From the NCBI GenBank assembly GCA_937927945.1, contig CALEYW010000024.1, forward strand, positions 21,468 to 85,467: DNA of 64,000 nt, in the 5' to 3' direction. Below, in pieces: positions 48,564 to 60,940 of this stretch (its first letter is position 1; every line of letters begins with the position of its first letter). A program made the translations under genes and the position numbers. Source of the DNA: an uncultured candidate division WPS-2 bacterium (GTDB taxonomy: Bacteria > Vulcanimicrobiota > Vulcanimicrobiia > Vulcanimicrobiales > Vulcanimicrobiaceae). A model generated the notes under the pieces. It saw nothing but the letters and a program-made list of their open reading frames with translations. It was not told the DNA's origin and ran no database searches.

Positions 48564-49508
48564 ATGCGTCTACGGCGTCTCGGTTTTGTCTGCGCGTTCG
48601 GTGCGAGCATCCTCGCCGCGTGCGGCACCAACAACAATCTCCTTGGCACAACGACCACGACGCAGTCGGCCATCCGGTTCATCAACGGCTCGCCGGACCT
48701 CAACACCGCCGGCGGCGTGGACGTCTACATCAACGGGACGGGCAGCACCGCATCCGCGACCGCGCTGATGTACGGAAAAGCGAGCACGCTCTCGTACGTG
48801 AACTCCCAGGTGTTCACGGTCACCGTCACGCCGGCGGGGAACAAGGCCACGACGTCGCTGACCTGCACGACGCCGAGCCTCGCGGCGAACACCCGCTACA
48901 CCGTCGTCATCGCCGGCACCGTCGCCAAGACGACGCTGCAATGTCAGATCTTCCCCGAGACGATCTACAGCCTGCCGGCCGGTTCGTTCGAGCTGGCATT
49001 TCACAATGCTTCGCCCGCGCTGAACGCCGCGGATCCCAGCGGGGTCGGCTTTGGGGTGATCGGGCTCTCGACGCCGCCGGTCTACAACAACTTCGCCGGT
49101 CCGCTCGCGACGTTCGTCGCGCCGGCGTCCGGTTCGTCGTCCGCCAACGGGGTCCCGATCAACGTGCTGCCGGCGGGCGTCACGACGGCGCCTGGGATGG
49201 GGATCTACGTCGCGAACCCGAGCCCGAATCCACCGCCGAGCGTGCTGGCTACGTTCCTGCCGAGCTCGCTGCAGGCCGGATTCACCGCGGCGGTCTCCAC
49301 GACGTGCCCCGACGCGCAGAATTTCTTTCCGATCCAGACGCCGACGCCGACACCCACGCCGGCCAGCACCACCGCGCCGACGCCGACGCCGGTTCCGACC
49401 TCCTCGGCGTCAGCCTGCGCCGTTACGAGCAACGTGATGAGCGTGTACGCAATCGATGCTCCGGCCGGCGGAGCTCCGATCACGCAGCTCGTCGGCATCA
49501 GCGACTAG
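48564..49508 (+). CDS. DUF4397 lipoprotein
   Basis: A 314-residue product from an ATG at 48564 with AAAGG upstream. The lipoprotein signal has the lipobox LAAC with Cys20 after a hydrophobic helix. The DUF4397 domain begins at about 35 with the typical IRFINGSPDLNTAGGVDVYING and continues with strand pairs including NTRYTVVIAG. A Pro/Thr-rich tail precedes a short C-terminal Cys segment. The family is exported and surface-located, with unknown function. Confidence 0.75.
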   Translation: MRLRRLGFVCAFGASILAACGTNNNLLGTTTTTQSAIRFINGSPDLNTAGGVDVYINGTGSTASATALMYGKASTLSYVNSQVFTVTVTPAGNKATTSLTCTTPSLAANTRYTVVIAGTVAKTTLQCQIFPETIYSLPAGSFELAFHNASPALNAADPSGVGFGVIGLSTPPVYNNFAGPLATFVAPASGSSSANGVPINVLPAGVTTAPGMGIYVANPSPNPPPSVLATFLPSSLQAGFTAAVSTTCPDAQNFFPIQTPTPTPTPASTTAPTPTPVPTSSASACAVTSNVMSVYAIDAPAGGAPITQLVGISD

Positions 49509-49520
49509 CCGCAAACCCAC

Positions 49521-49551
49521 GAAGACCGCTCGGCCGTGCCGGGCGGTCTTC
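49521..49551. terminator. Hairpin between convergent lipoprotein and SDR genes
   Basis: GAAGACCGC at 49521-49529 pairs with GCGGTCTTC at 49543-49551 (nine pairs). The inner bases CGGCCG and CGGG add more pairing. It lies between two convergent genes and could serve both strands, though neither side has a strong T-run. Confidence 0.5.
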
Positions 49552-49557
49552 GCGCGG

Positions 49558-50355
49558 CTAACGCACGTACGAGCCGCCGTTGAGGTCGAGCGTCGATCCG
49601 TTGAGGTAGCGCGCGAGCGGCGTGCACAAGAAGGCGACCGCGTGCGCGACCTCCTCGACGTCGCCGATGCGGCCCAGCGGAACTTCGCCGGTGATCGCGC
49701 TGCCGTCGTGTTCCATCGACTCGGTCACCATGTCGGTGGCGATGAAGCCGGGTGCGACCGCCATCGCGACGATGCCGTCCGGGGCGCAGCTGCGGGCGAT
49801 CGACTTCGTCAGGTTGACGAGCGCGGCTTTCGAGGCGCCGTAGTCGGCGTAGGTCAGCTCGCCGCGATGTGCGGCCCGCGACGAGACGTTGACGATCGTC
49901 CCGCCGCCGTTCGCGCGCATCCCGGCCATGGCGAGAAATGCGAGGTCCGCCGCCGCGAAGATGTTGACGTCGAAGGTGCGCCGCCAACCGGAGCGCCACG
50001 TCGCGTAGTCATCGCCGTCGAACCGATTGTCGGCGAAGATCGCGGCGTTGTTGATCAACGCGTCGATACGGCCGAAGCGCGCGATGCAGGCATCGATCGC
50101 GGCGGGCAGCGCGGCGCCGTCCGCAACGTCAAGCCGATAGGGCTCGACCGCGGTGCCGAGGCGTTCGCGCAGGGCCGCAGCCTCGGCGGCGCGTTCCCGG
50201 TAGGTGAAGAAGACCTGCGCGCCGGCGCGGTTCAGCGCGCGCACGATCGCCGCGCCGATCCCGCGACTGCCGCCGGTGACGAAAGCGACCCGGCCCCGCA
50301 GATCGATGGTTCCCGCCTCGCCGGCATTCGGATGAGTGATGGTGTGGTGCTGCAC
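49558..50355 (-). CDS. Short-chain dehydrogenase/reductase
   Basis: A 265-residue NAD(P)-dependent oxidoreductase from a GTG at 50355. It has VAFVTGGSRGIGAAIVRALN, a LINNAAIF motif, ADYGASKAALVNLTKS with the Tyr-x3-Lys pair, and a C-terminal LARYLNGSTLDLNGGSYVR. It resembles FabG but is located alone. The start is uncertain and its first 15 codons are on the opposite strand from, and near, the methyltransferase start. No substrate can be proposed. Confidence 0.8.
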   Translation of the reverse strand: MQHHTITHPNAGEAGTIDLRGRVAFVTGGSRGIGAAIVRALNRAGAQVFFTYRERAAEAAALRERLGTAVEPYRLDVADGAALPAAIDACIARFGRIDALINNAAIFADNRFDGDDYATWRSGWRRTFDVNIFAAADLAFLAMAGMRANGGGTIVNVSSRAAHRGELTYADYGASKAALVNLTKSIARSCAPDGIVAMAVAPGFIATDMVTESMEHDGSAITGEVPLGRIGDVEEVAHAVAFLCTPLARYLNGSTLDLNGGSYVR

Positions 50356-50364
50356 CCTGGCGAG

Positions 50365-51162
50365 ATGCGACCGGAGCCGCGCGGGGTCCCGCCGAAAGAG
50401 ACGTTCGTGGACGCCGTCTCGACGCAGACCTGGAGCGCGCAAGACTATGCCGCGAACGCGCGCTTCGTCGGCGATTTGGCGGGCGAGGTCGTCGCGCTGC
50501 TCGCGCCGCGCGCCGGCGAACGCATCCTCGACCTCGGCTGCGGTGACGGCGCGCTGACCTTGGAATTGTGCGCGTCGGGCGCGTCGCTCGTCGGCGCGGA
50601 TGCCGCGCCCGATCTGATCGCCGCCGCGCGTGCCCGTGGGTTGGACGTACGGCTGCAGGACGGAGCGGCGCTGCGCTTCGAACGCGAATTCGACGCGGTC
50701 TTCTCCAACGCGGCGCTGCATTGGATGCGCGATCCGGCCGCGGTCATCGCCGGCGTGGCGCGCGCTCTCGTGCCGGGTGGGCGGTTCGTCGGCGAGTTCG
50801 GCGGTCACGGCAACGTCGCGGCGATCGTCGTCGCGCTGCATGCGGTGCTCGCGCGGCGCGGGATCGACGGCACGGAATTGATGCCGTGGTATTTTCCGAC
50901 GGCGGCGGCCTACCGCCGATTGCTCGAAGCCGGCGGGTTCGCCGTCGAAACGATCGCGCTGCAGCCGCGCTTGACGGTGCTGCCCACCGATATGGCCGGC
51001 TGGCTGCGCACGTTCGCGAACCCGTTCTTCGCCGTGCTCGACGCGCCCGATCGCGCGGCGGCGCTCGAAGAGACGCTGGCGTTGCTGCGGCCGGTGCTAT
51101 GGGACGGCGGCCGCTGGACGGCGGATTACGTGCGGCTGCGCTTCGCCGCCCGGCTGGTCTGA
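50365..51162 (+). CDS. SAM-dependent methyltransferase (class I)
   Basis: A 265-residue product if started at the ATG at 50365; a GTG at 50407 would give a 251-residue form closer to family norms. The SAM-binding fold is clear: ERILDLGCGDGALTLEL, GADAAPDLIAAARARGL, FDAVFSNAALHWMRDPAAV, and PGGRFVGEFGG. The WYFPTAAAYRRLLEAGGF segment matches trans-aconitate-methyltransferase relatives. The substrate is unknown. It is directly followed by the thioesterase gene. Confidence 0.75.
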   Translation: MRPEPRGVPPKETFVDAVSTQTWSAQDYAANARFVGDLAGEVVALLAPRAGERILDLGCGDGALTLELCASGASLVGADAAPDLIAAARARGLDVRLQDGAALRFEREFDAVFSNAALHWMRDPAAVIAGVARALVPGGRFVGEFGGHGNVAAIVVALHAVLARRGIDGTELMPWYFPTAAAYRRLLEAGGFAVETIALQPRLTVLPTDMAGWLRTFANPFFAVLDAPDRAAALEETLALLRPVLWDGGRWTADYVRLRFAARLV

Positions 51163-51951
51163 GTGGAGCGTTCCGAAGGCCGGACCGATCCCGCGTACTG
51201 GAACATCGCGGGCCCGTTCGGCGGGTGGATCGCATCGCAGCTGCTCGAGCGCGTGCTGGACGATCCGCGCCGGCGCGGCGATCCGATCGCGACCAGCACC
51301 AGCTTCGTCGGTCCGATCGAAGAGGGCGCGTTCACCATCGACGTGCGTTTGCTGCGGACCAATCGCTCGACCGACTTCTGGTGGGCCGAACTGCGCCAGG
51401 AACGTGACGGCGTGGAGCAGGTGTGCGCGTACGCGACGGTCTCCTGCGCGCTGCGGCCGTCGACGCCCGCGCATCTCGAGCAGGCGATGCCGGACGCTCC
51501 GCCGCCTGGCGACCTGCCCGAACGGCGAATCCCGCTGCCGTTGCGCTGGATAGCGCACTACGAGAACCGCATGGCCACCGCCGGGCCGTTCCGCGGCGAG
51601 GTCTCGGCGCGATCGCTGACCTGGACGCGCAAGCGCGACGTGCCGCTGGATTTTTCGGCGCTCACCGAGATCTGCGACACCGCGATTCCGCGCCTGTTCT
51701 ATCGTACCCGCGGGCCGATCCCGATCGCGACGGTCACGATGAACGTGTTCTTTCACGTCGGCGCGAGCGATCTGCGCGAGGTCGGCACCGACTTCGTGCT
51801 GTGCGACGCGAATTGGCACGGAGCGAACGACGGGTACTTCGACGAACAGCAGGTCGTGTGGAGCCGCTCGGGCCAGCTGCTGGCGACGACCGATCAATTG
51901 GTCTGGTACCGTCTGCCGAACGACGAAGACAACGGCGAAACCAGGCGCTGA
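51163..51951 (+). CDS. Thioesterase superfamily protein (double hotdog)
   Basis: A 262-residue protein with a GTG start, adjoining the methyltransferase stop. Two hotdog folds are suggested: the first has AYWNIAGPFGGWIASQLLERV, SFVGPIEEGAFTIDVRLLR and DFWWAELRQ. The second has RSLTWTRKRD and GTDFVLCDANWHGANDGYFDE. This is the pattern of TesB-like acyl-CoA thioesterases used in fatty acid metabolism. The substrate is not known. Confidence 0.65.
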   Translation: MERSEGRTDPAYWNIAGPFGGWIASQLLERVLDDPRRRGDPIATSTSFVGPIEEGAFTIDVRLLRTNRSTDFWWAELRQERDGVEQVCAYATVSCALRPSTPAHLEQAMPDAPPPGDLPERRIPLPLRWIAHYENRMATAGPFRGEVSARSLTWTRKRDVPLDFSALTEICDTAIPRLFYRTRGPIPIATVTMNVFFHVGASDLREVGTDFVLCDANWHGANDGYFDEQQVVWSRSGQLLATTDQLVWYRLPNDEDNGETRR

Positions 51952-51978
51952 GTACCCGGTTCAGGAATACGGTTTAGG

Positions 51979-53649
<1,671 letters not shown>

Positions 53650-53655
53650 AATCGG

Positions 53656-55383
<1,728 letters not shown>

Positions 55384-55392
55384 GAAAGGCGG

Positions 55393-56388
55393 TTAGCTTC
55401 CCGGCGTGCCGTAGATCTCGGGGAAGAAGTAGTCTTTCCAGCTGGCGGGCTTCGTCTTGATCGCGCCGTTGCGGTACATCGCTTCGGCCAGCTTCATCGT
55501 CCCTTTGGGCGCTACGGAGTAGACGAAATTGGGACTGCTCAACATCGCGACGAGCTCGTCGACGGTCAGCTTCTCTTTGGTCTCGCGCAGGTAGAGCTCG
55601 GCTGCCGTCTTCTTGTCTTTGTTGATGAGCGTGACCGCGTCGTCGATCGCGGCGACGACCGCGGCGAACATCTTCGGGTTCGCGTCGTGGAACTTCACCG
55701 TCGAGAACGTGACGCCGTTCGAGACCGGCCCGCCCATCACGTCGACCGAGTTGAGCACCGCGTGCACGCCCGGAATCTTGAGCTCTTGTTCCTGGTACGG
55801 CGGCAGCGAGAAGTGGCTGTCGACGTCCTTGCCGCCGGAGAGCGCGGCGACCGCATCGGGATGGCCCATCGTCACCGTGATCGCGTCGAGCTTGTGCGCG
55901 TCTTTCTCGCCGAACGCTTTTTCGGCCGCGACGTCGAGCACCGTCGCCTGGGTCGAGACCTTCACGGTCGGGAGCGCGATCTTGTCGTCGCTCGTGAAAT
56001 CGTTCAGCGTCTTCACCTTCGGATTGCGGGTGAGCAGCAGCATGGGGAGTGCGCCGGCGCCCGAGGCGCCCTTGATCTGACCGTTGCTCTTCGCCCACGC
56101 GACGAGCAGATTCGTCGAACCGCTCGTCACGAAGTCGACGCTGCCCGAGATCAGCGCGTCGACGCTCGTCCCGCCGCTGTTGAAGGTGATCCAGGAGACC
56201 TTCACGTCGCCGAGGCCGCGCTTGCGCGCCTCCATCTCGACGAACTTCTGCTGTTCGCAAATCATGAGCGGGAGATAGACCAGACCGGGCTGGCGCGTGA
56301 TGCGGACCTCGGTCACCTCGGCTGCGGCCGGCAGTGCGACGCTCGCGGCGAACGCGAGGGCGAGAGCGAGACGGAAGACGATGCGCAA
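55393..56388 (-). CDS. ABC transporter substrate-binding protein (NitT/TauT type)
   Basis: A 331-residue periplasmic binding protein. The TTG start at 56388 is chosen because AAAGGAGA lies just upstream. A signal peptide (VFRLALALAFAASVALPAAA) precedes an NMT1/SsuA-type domain with QPGLVYLPLMICEQQKFVEM, FVTSGSTNLLVAWAKS, PMLLLTRNPKVKTLNDF and VKVSTQATVLDVAAEKAFG. It serves the permease and ATPase genes upstream. The ligand is not known; in this family sulfonates, nitrate and aromatic acids are common. Confidence 0.85.
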   Translation of the reverse strand: MRIVFRLALALAFAASVALPAAAEVTEVRITRQPGLVYLPLMICEQQKFVEMEARKRGLGDVKVSWITFNSGGTSVDALISGSVDFVTSGSTNLLVAWAKSNGQIKGASGAGALPMLLLTRNPKVKTLNDFTSDDKIALPTVKVSTQATVLDVAAEKAFGEKDAHKLDAITVTMGHPDAVAALSGGKDVDSHFSLPPYQEQELKIPGVHAVLNSVDVMGGPVSNGVTFSTVKFHDANPKMFAAVVAAIDDAVTLINKDKKTAAELYLRETKEKLTVDELVAMLSSPNFVYSVAPKGTMKLAEAMYRNGAIKTKPASWKDYFFPEIYGTPGS

Positions 56389-56411
56389 CGGGATTCTCCT
56401 TTTCGAGCGAT

Positions 56412-57293
56412 TCAGGACGTCGCCATGCCCCAGCGACGAATGGTGCGGTTCTCGATGGTGCGGAAGACGCCGTTTTCGACGACGAGGCCGATGATGATGA
56501 CGGTGAGCAGTCCGGCGAAGACGTTCGCGATGTCGAGCGTGTTCTTGTTCTCGAGGATGAACCACCCAAGGCCGCCCTTCCCCGACGAGACGCCGAACAC
56601 GAGTTCGGCGGCGATCAGCGTGCGCCACGCGAACGCCCAGCCGACTTTCAAACCGGTGAGGATGCTCGGAAACGCGGCCGGGATGAGGATCAGCGCAACG
56701 TAGCGCAGAGAGCGCAGTCCGTAGTTCTTGCCGACCATCCGCAGCGTCGGCGAGACGGAGACGAAGCCGGAGTGCGTGTTGAGCGCGACCGGCCACAGCA
56801 CCGAATGGATCAGCACGAACGAGAGGCTCAGGCTGTTCAGGCCGAACCATAGCAGCGCGAGCGGAAGCAGCGCGATCGCCGGCAGCGGATTGAACATCGC
56901 GGTCAGCGTTTCGAGCAGGTCGTTGCCGATGCGGGTGGTCGTGGCGAGCGTCGTCAGCACCGCGGCGAGGAACGTTCCGGCGGCATATCCGACGAGCAAG
57001 ATCTGGATCGACGTCCACACCTTGCCGAGGAGGCCGCCGCTGACGAGTGCCTCGACGAACGCCTGCGCCGTCGCACTGAACGTCGGCAGCAGCAACGGGT
57101 TGTTGACGCGGCGTCCGTAGAGTTCCCAAACGATCGCCAGCACGACGAGGATCGCCGCTTTGCGGAGCGGCGTGAAGGTGCGCACGCGCTCCCAGGTCGA
57201 GAGCCGCTTCTGCACGACGCCGAATTCGGCCGCGTCGACGGGGGTTGCGAACCGTTCGGGCCGGTCGGCCGGCGGCGCGTCAGCGATGCGCAA
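56412..57293 (-). CDS. ABC transporter permease (NitT/TauT type)
   Basis: A 293-residue membrane protein with six or so spans. The TTG start at 57293 overlaps the end of the ATPase gene by 14 bases. It has the typical leading helix (AILVVLAIVWELYGRRVNNP), the TLRMVGKNYGLRSLRYVALILIP coupling loop, LTGLKVGWAFAWRTLIAAELVFG, and a last TVIIIGLVVENGVF span. It matches SsuC/TauC permeases. It lies 23 bases before the binding-protein gene. Confidence 0.88.
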   Translation of the reverse strand: MRIADAPPADRPERFATPVDAAEFGVVQKRLSTWERVRTFTPLRKAAILVVLAIVWELYGRRVNNPLLLPTFSATAQAFVEALVSGGLLGKVWTSIQILLVGYAAGTFLAAVLTTLATTTRIGNDLLETLTAMFNPLPAIALLPLALLWFGLNSLSLSFVLIHSVLWPVALNTHSGFVSVSPTLRMVGKNYGLRSLRYVALILIPAAFPSILTGLKVGWAFAWRTLIAAELVFGVSSGKGGLGWFILENKNTLDIANVFAGLLTVIIIGLVVENGVFRTIENRTIRRWGMATS

Positions 57294-58053
57294 GCGGCAC
57301 CTCTTTCGGAGCGGAGAACAGCAGCGCATCGATGCGCTCTTCGAGCGCTCGCGCGGCGTCGCCGGCGCCGTCGCGCGGGACGCTGTTGAGCTCGGCCGTC
57401 ACTTGGCCGGGATGCGGCGAGAGGAGCAGGATGCGGCTTCCGACCTTGATCGCCTCGCTGATCGAGTGCGTGACGAACAGCATCGTGAAGCGCGTTTCGT
57501 CCCAAAGCTCGAGCAGCTCTTCCTGCATCTTCCGGCGCGTCAGCGCGTCGAGCGCCGCGAACGGCTCGTCCATCAGCAGCACGTCGGGTTCCATCGCCAT
57601 CGCGCGCGCGATCGCGACCCGCTGTTTCATCCCGCCGGAGAGCTCGTGCGGGTACTGCTCGGCGCAGCGGTTCAGGTTCACTTTGTCGATGTACGTCCGC
57701 GCGCGCTCGATCGCGTCGCGGCCGCTCGCGCGCCCGCTCACCAGCAGCGGGAAGGTCACGTTGTCGAGGACGGTCTTCCACGGCAGCAGCTGGTCGAATT
57801 CCTGAAAGACCATCATCCGATCGGGGCCCGGCCGGGTGACGACCTCGCCCTTGAGCCGGATCGTGCCCTCGACCGGGGTCAGGTAGCCGCCCACGGCTTT
57901 GAGCAGGGTCGATTTGCCGCAGCCCGAGGGGCCGAGGACGACGAACCGCTCCGCGGGGAACACTTGGAAGCCGACGCGATACGTCGCGGTCACCAAGTGA
58001 TCGCGCGTCTTGTATTGCAGGGTGACGCCATCGACGTCGAGCAGCGGCGTCAA
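57280..58053 (-). CDS. ABC transporter ATPase (SsuB/TauB type)
   Basis: A 257-residue ATPase with Walker A GPSGCGKST (41-49), the Q-loop MVFQEFDQLLPWKTVLDNV, signature LSGGMKQRVAIARAMAM, Walker B VLLMDEPFAALD and the switch His in VTHSISEAI. TTG start at 58053. It overlaps the permease gene, and is 55 bases from the ThDP enzyme gene, so all five genes of the operon are close. Confidence 0.9.
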   Translation of the reverse strand: MTPLLDVDGVTLQYKTRDHLVTATYRVGFQVFPAERFVVLGPSGCGKSTLLKAVGGYLTPVEGTIRLKGEVVTRPGPDRMMVFQEFDQLLPWKTVLDNVTFPLLVSGRASGRDAIERARTYIDKVNLNRCAEQYPHELSGGMKQRVAIARAMAMEPDVLLMDEPFAALDALTRRKMQEELLELWDETRFTMLFVTHSISEAIKVGSRILLLSPHPGQVTAELNSVPRDGAGDAARALEERIDALLFSAPKEVPLAHR

Positions 58054-58108
58054 CGTGAGGCGGTCGAAGGTTCCGCGAGCGCGACCATCTCACGGAATCT
58101 TTGCCCGG

Positions 58109-59761
58109 CTACACGTTTCCCCTTCGCAGCGCGGTCAGCGTCGTACGCGGCGTGATGCGCTCGGCGTCGGTCCGCAGCTCGAGCACGGCCGGGCCTCCGC
58201 AGGTGAGCGCCGTCTCGAAGGCTGGTGCGAACTCGGCCGTGCGCTCGACGATCGCGCCGTGGGCCCCGAAAGCGCGGGCATAGGCGGCGAAGTCGGGGTT
58301 CACCAGATCCGTCGCGATGACGCGCCCCGGAAAGTGGCGCTCTTGGTGCATTCTGATCGTACCGTACATTCCGTTGTTGATCACCAGCACGACGACGGCC
58401 ACGCCGTACTGGACGGCCGTTGCGAGCTCATGCCCGCTCATCGTGAAGCAGCCGTCACCGGCGAACGCGACGACGACGCGCTCCGGGAAGCGCAGCTTCG
58501 CGGCGATCGCCGCGGGGACGCCGTACCCCATTGCGCCGCTGGTCGGACCGAGCTGCGTCCCGAACTGCTTGTATTGAAAGAAGCGGTGCAGCCAAGTCGT
58601 GTAGTTGCCGGCTCCGTTGCAGAGGATCGCATCGTCCGGCAACCGTTCGGAGAGGAACCGGACGACGGCCGCCAGATCGAGTGCACCGCCGTCCGCACCC
58701 GGCTCGAGGTTGCGTTCGTAGTCGCTCCGCGCGGCGGCGGTCCAGTTCCGCCAGGCCGGCGCGTCGAGCGGCTGCAGCCGCTCGAGCGCGTGCGCGAATT
58801 CGGCCGGGCCGGCGTTGATCGCCAACTCGGCGGTGAAGACGCGGCCGAGCTCGTCGGGATCGGCGTGCACGTGGATCAATCGTTGGTGCGGGAGCGGCGC
58901 CTCGATCAGGGTGTAGCCCCCGGTCGGGACTTCGCTCAGCCGGCCGCCGACCGCGAGGATCAGGTCGGCATCGCGCACGCGCGCGGCGAGGGCCGGGTTC
59001 GGCCCCAGCCCGAGATCCCCGGCATAGTGCGGATCGCGGTTGTCGAAGAGCGCTTGACGGCGGAACGAGCACGCCACCGGGAGCGCGTTGCGCGCGGCGA
59101 AGCGCGCGAACGCGGCGCACGCGGCGGCGTCCCAACCGCTTCCGCCGAGGATCACCAGTGGACGCCGCGCCTCCCCGAGCATCTCACGCAGGCGCTCGAG
59201 GTCCGCCGTGCCAGGATGCGCCGCGGTCCGGACGGCCGGTGGGAGGGTGTTCTCCGCGGCCTCGTCGTGCAGCATGTCCTCCGGCAGAGCGAGCACGACC
59301 GGCCCCGGCCTTCCCGAGAGGGCGGTGTGGAAGCCGCGCGTCACGAACTCCGGGATCCGCGCGGCGTCGTCGATCTGGGTCGCCCACTTCGCCAACCCGC
59401 CGAAGACGCGGCCGTAGTCGATCTCCTGAAAGGCTTCGCGTCCCTGCATCCCGCGCGCGACCTGACCGACGAAGAGCAGCATCGGCGTCGAGTCCTGGCG
59501 GGCGGTGTGCACGCCGATGGCGGCATGCGTCGCGCCCGGCGCGCGCGTCACGAAGCAGATCCCGGGTCGTCCGGTCAGCTTGCCGTAGGCCTCGGCCATG
59601 TTGGCGGCTGCGGCTTCGTGACGACATGCGATCACGCGGATCGACGGCACGTCGTACAGCGCGTCGAGCACCGCGATGTAACTCTCGCCCGGCACGCAGA
59701 AGACGGTGTCGACACCGTTCTTCACCAGGACGTCGACGAGGAGTGTTCCGCCCGTACGCAT
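58109..59761 (-). CDS. Thiamine-diphosphate-dependent enzyme (acetolactate synthase-like)
   Basis: A 550-residue ThDP enzyme. The N-terminal catalytic Glu lies in CRHEAAAANMAEAYGKLTG, followed by GVHTARQDSTPMLLFVGQV and a central nucleotide-like domain (PLVILGGSGWDAAACAAFARF). The C-terminal ThDP site is AFAGDGCFTMSGHELATAVQ leading to VINNGMYGTIRMHQERHFPG. It resembles acetolactate synthase large subunits but lacks a neighbouring small subunit. It may act as a decarboxylase or lyase for the acid imported by the co-encoded transporter. ATG at 59761. Confidence 0.75.
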   Translation of the reverse strand: MRTGGTLLVDVLVKNGVDTVFCVPGESYIAVLDALYDVPSIRVIACRHEAAAANMAEAYGKLTGRPGICFVTRAPGATHAAIGVHTARQDSTPMLLFVGQVARGMQGREAFQEIDYGRVFGGLAKWATQIDDAARIPEFVTRGFHTALSGRPGPVVLALPEDMLHDEAAENTLPPAVRTAAHPGTADLERLREMLGEARRPLVILGGSGWDAAACAAFARFAARNALPVACSFRRQALFDNRDPHYAGDLGLGPNPALAARVRDADLILAVGGRLSEVPTGGYTLIEAPLPHQRLIHVHADPDELGRVFTAELAINAGPAEFAHALERLQPLDAPAWRNWTAAARSDYERNLEPGADGGALDLAAVVRFLSERLPDDAILCNGAGNYTTWLHRFFQYKQFGTQLGPTSGAMGYGVPAAIAAKLRFPERVVVAFAGDGCFTMSGHELATAVQYGVAVVVLVINNGMYGTIRMHQERHFPGRVIATDLVNPDFAAYARAFGAHGAIVERTAEFAPAFETALTCGGPAVLELRTDAERITPRTTLTALRRGNV

Positions 59762-59845
59762 CGGCGGAGCATACCGAGCAGGTTGGCTGCTGTCAAGGCC
59801 GGGTACGAAGCCGACAGGACGTCGCGCGCTCCAGGAGGCCCCGCA

Positions 59846-60913
59846 ATGACTCTCAGCATGCCCGTATGGCGGAAGCGGGAGGCCCCGCAGAAGCGGGTGC
59901 GCGCGCTGATCCTCGGGGGCGGCGGAGCGCGCGGAGCATACGAAGCCGGCGTCGTCGCGGCGCTGACGGAACACGAAACCTTCGACATCGTGTGCGGGAC
60001 GTCGATCGGCGCGATCAACGGGATGTTCGTCGCGCAAGGTATTCCGGATCGTCTCGTCGACATCTGGCGCACGATCTCGACCCGCGGCATCACCGAGCTC
60101 AAACCGGAATTGGCCGTCCTCGTGCTGTTGTGGCAGGCCGCGCACGGGTTCATGCAGTCACCGTTCACGCAGAAGGCGGCGCACGCGATGTCGATGCTGC
60201 GCGCACTGCCGCAGCTGACGACCGCGGGCAAGCTCCCGCAGCTGCTCGGGCTGTTCGAAAGCGGCAACGTGCGCAGCGTGATCGGTGAGATCGCGAATCT
60301 CGAAGCGGTGCGGCACACGTTCATCGTCGGCGTGACGAACCTCAGCGCCGGGCGGGGCGACGCGTTCGCCCACTTTCCGCCGGAAGCTCGCGCGGCGCAA
60401 GCGGCGTTCCAAGCGCTCGAGACGGCCGAACCGATCACCGCGGCCAACTACGTCGAAGCGATTTGCGCTTCAGCGGCGTTGCCGCCGGTGTACGAGCCGA
60501 TCACCATCGTCTGCGCCGACGGCGTGCCGCGCACGTTCGCCGACGGCGGCTTCACGAACAACGCGCCGATCCGCCAAGCGATCGATGCGGGAGCGACCGA
60601 GGTGACGGCGATCGTCGTCGCGCCGCCGTGCACGGGGGGCGAACAGCGACGGGTCGCCTCGATGCTGGAGGTCGCCTCGATCATGCTGGACGCGAACTGC
60701 GAACGGATGCTCGAGCTCGATCTGAAACTCGCGCGCCGCATCAATGCCGACGTGTTGGCGGGGACCGCTCCCGGCAAGCGTCACGTCGCGTTCCGCGTGA
60801 TCGGCCCGGCCGGGCCGCTGCATCTTCCGACGCTGGGCTTCGACGATCAAGATGAAGTGAACCGGCTTTTCGAGCTGGGCTATGCCGACGGGCACACGGT
60901 GGCTGCGGCTTAA
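59846..60913 (+). CDS. Patatin-like phospholipase
   Basis: A 355-residue serine lipase with a clean AGGAGG site before the ATG at 59846. The patatin fold landmarks are all present: oxyanion GGGGARGAYEAGVV, nucleophile elbow GTSIGAING with the active Ser, and DGGFTNNAPI with the catalytic Asp. The remaining helical C-terminus carries AANYVEAICASAALPPVYEP earlier and a long helix late. It probably acts on phospholipids or lipid esters; it has no signal peptide. Confidence 0.88.
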   Translation: MTLSMPVWRKREAPQKRVRALILGGGGARGAYEAGVVAALTEHETFDIVCGTSIGAINGMFVAQGIPDRLVDIWRTISTRGITELKPELAVLVLLWQAAHGFMQSPFTQKAAHAMSMLRALPQLTTAGKLPQLLGLFESGNVRSVIGEIANLEAVRHTFIVGVTNLSAGRGDAFAHFPPEARAAQAAFQALETAEPITAANYVEAICASAALPPVYEPITIVCADGVPRTFADGGFTNNAPIRQAIDAGATEVTAIVVAPPCTGGEQRRVASMLEVASIMLDANCERMLELDLKLARRINADVLAGTAPGKRHVAFRVIGPAGPLHLPTLGFDDQDEVNRLFELGYADGHTVAAA

Positions 60914-60940
60914 CCGACGCCCGCTGGGTATGACGCCCTC

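Noticed and set aside
58010..59845. Upstream extension of the patatin frame to a 967-codon reading
   Set aside because: The extension is Arg/Gly/Val-rich antisense of the ThDP enzyme. AGGAGG before the ATG at 59846 fixes the start.
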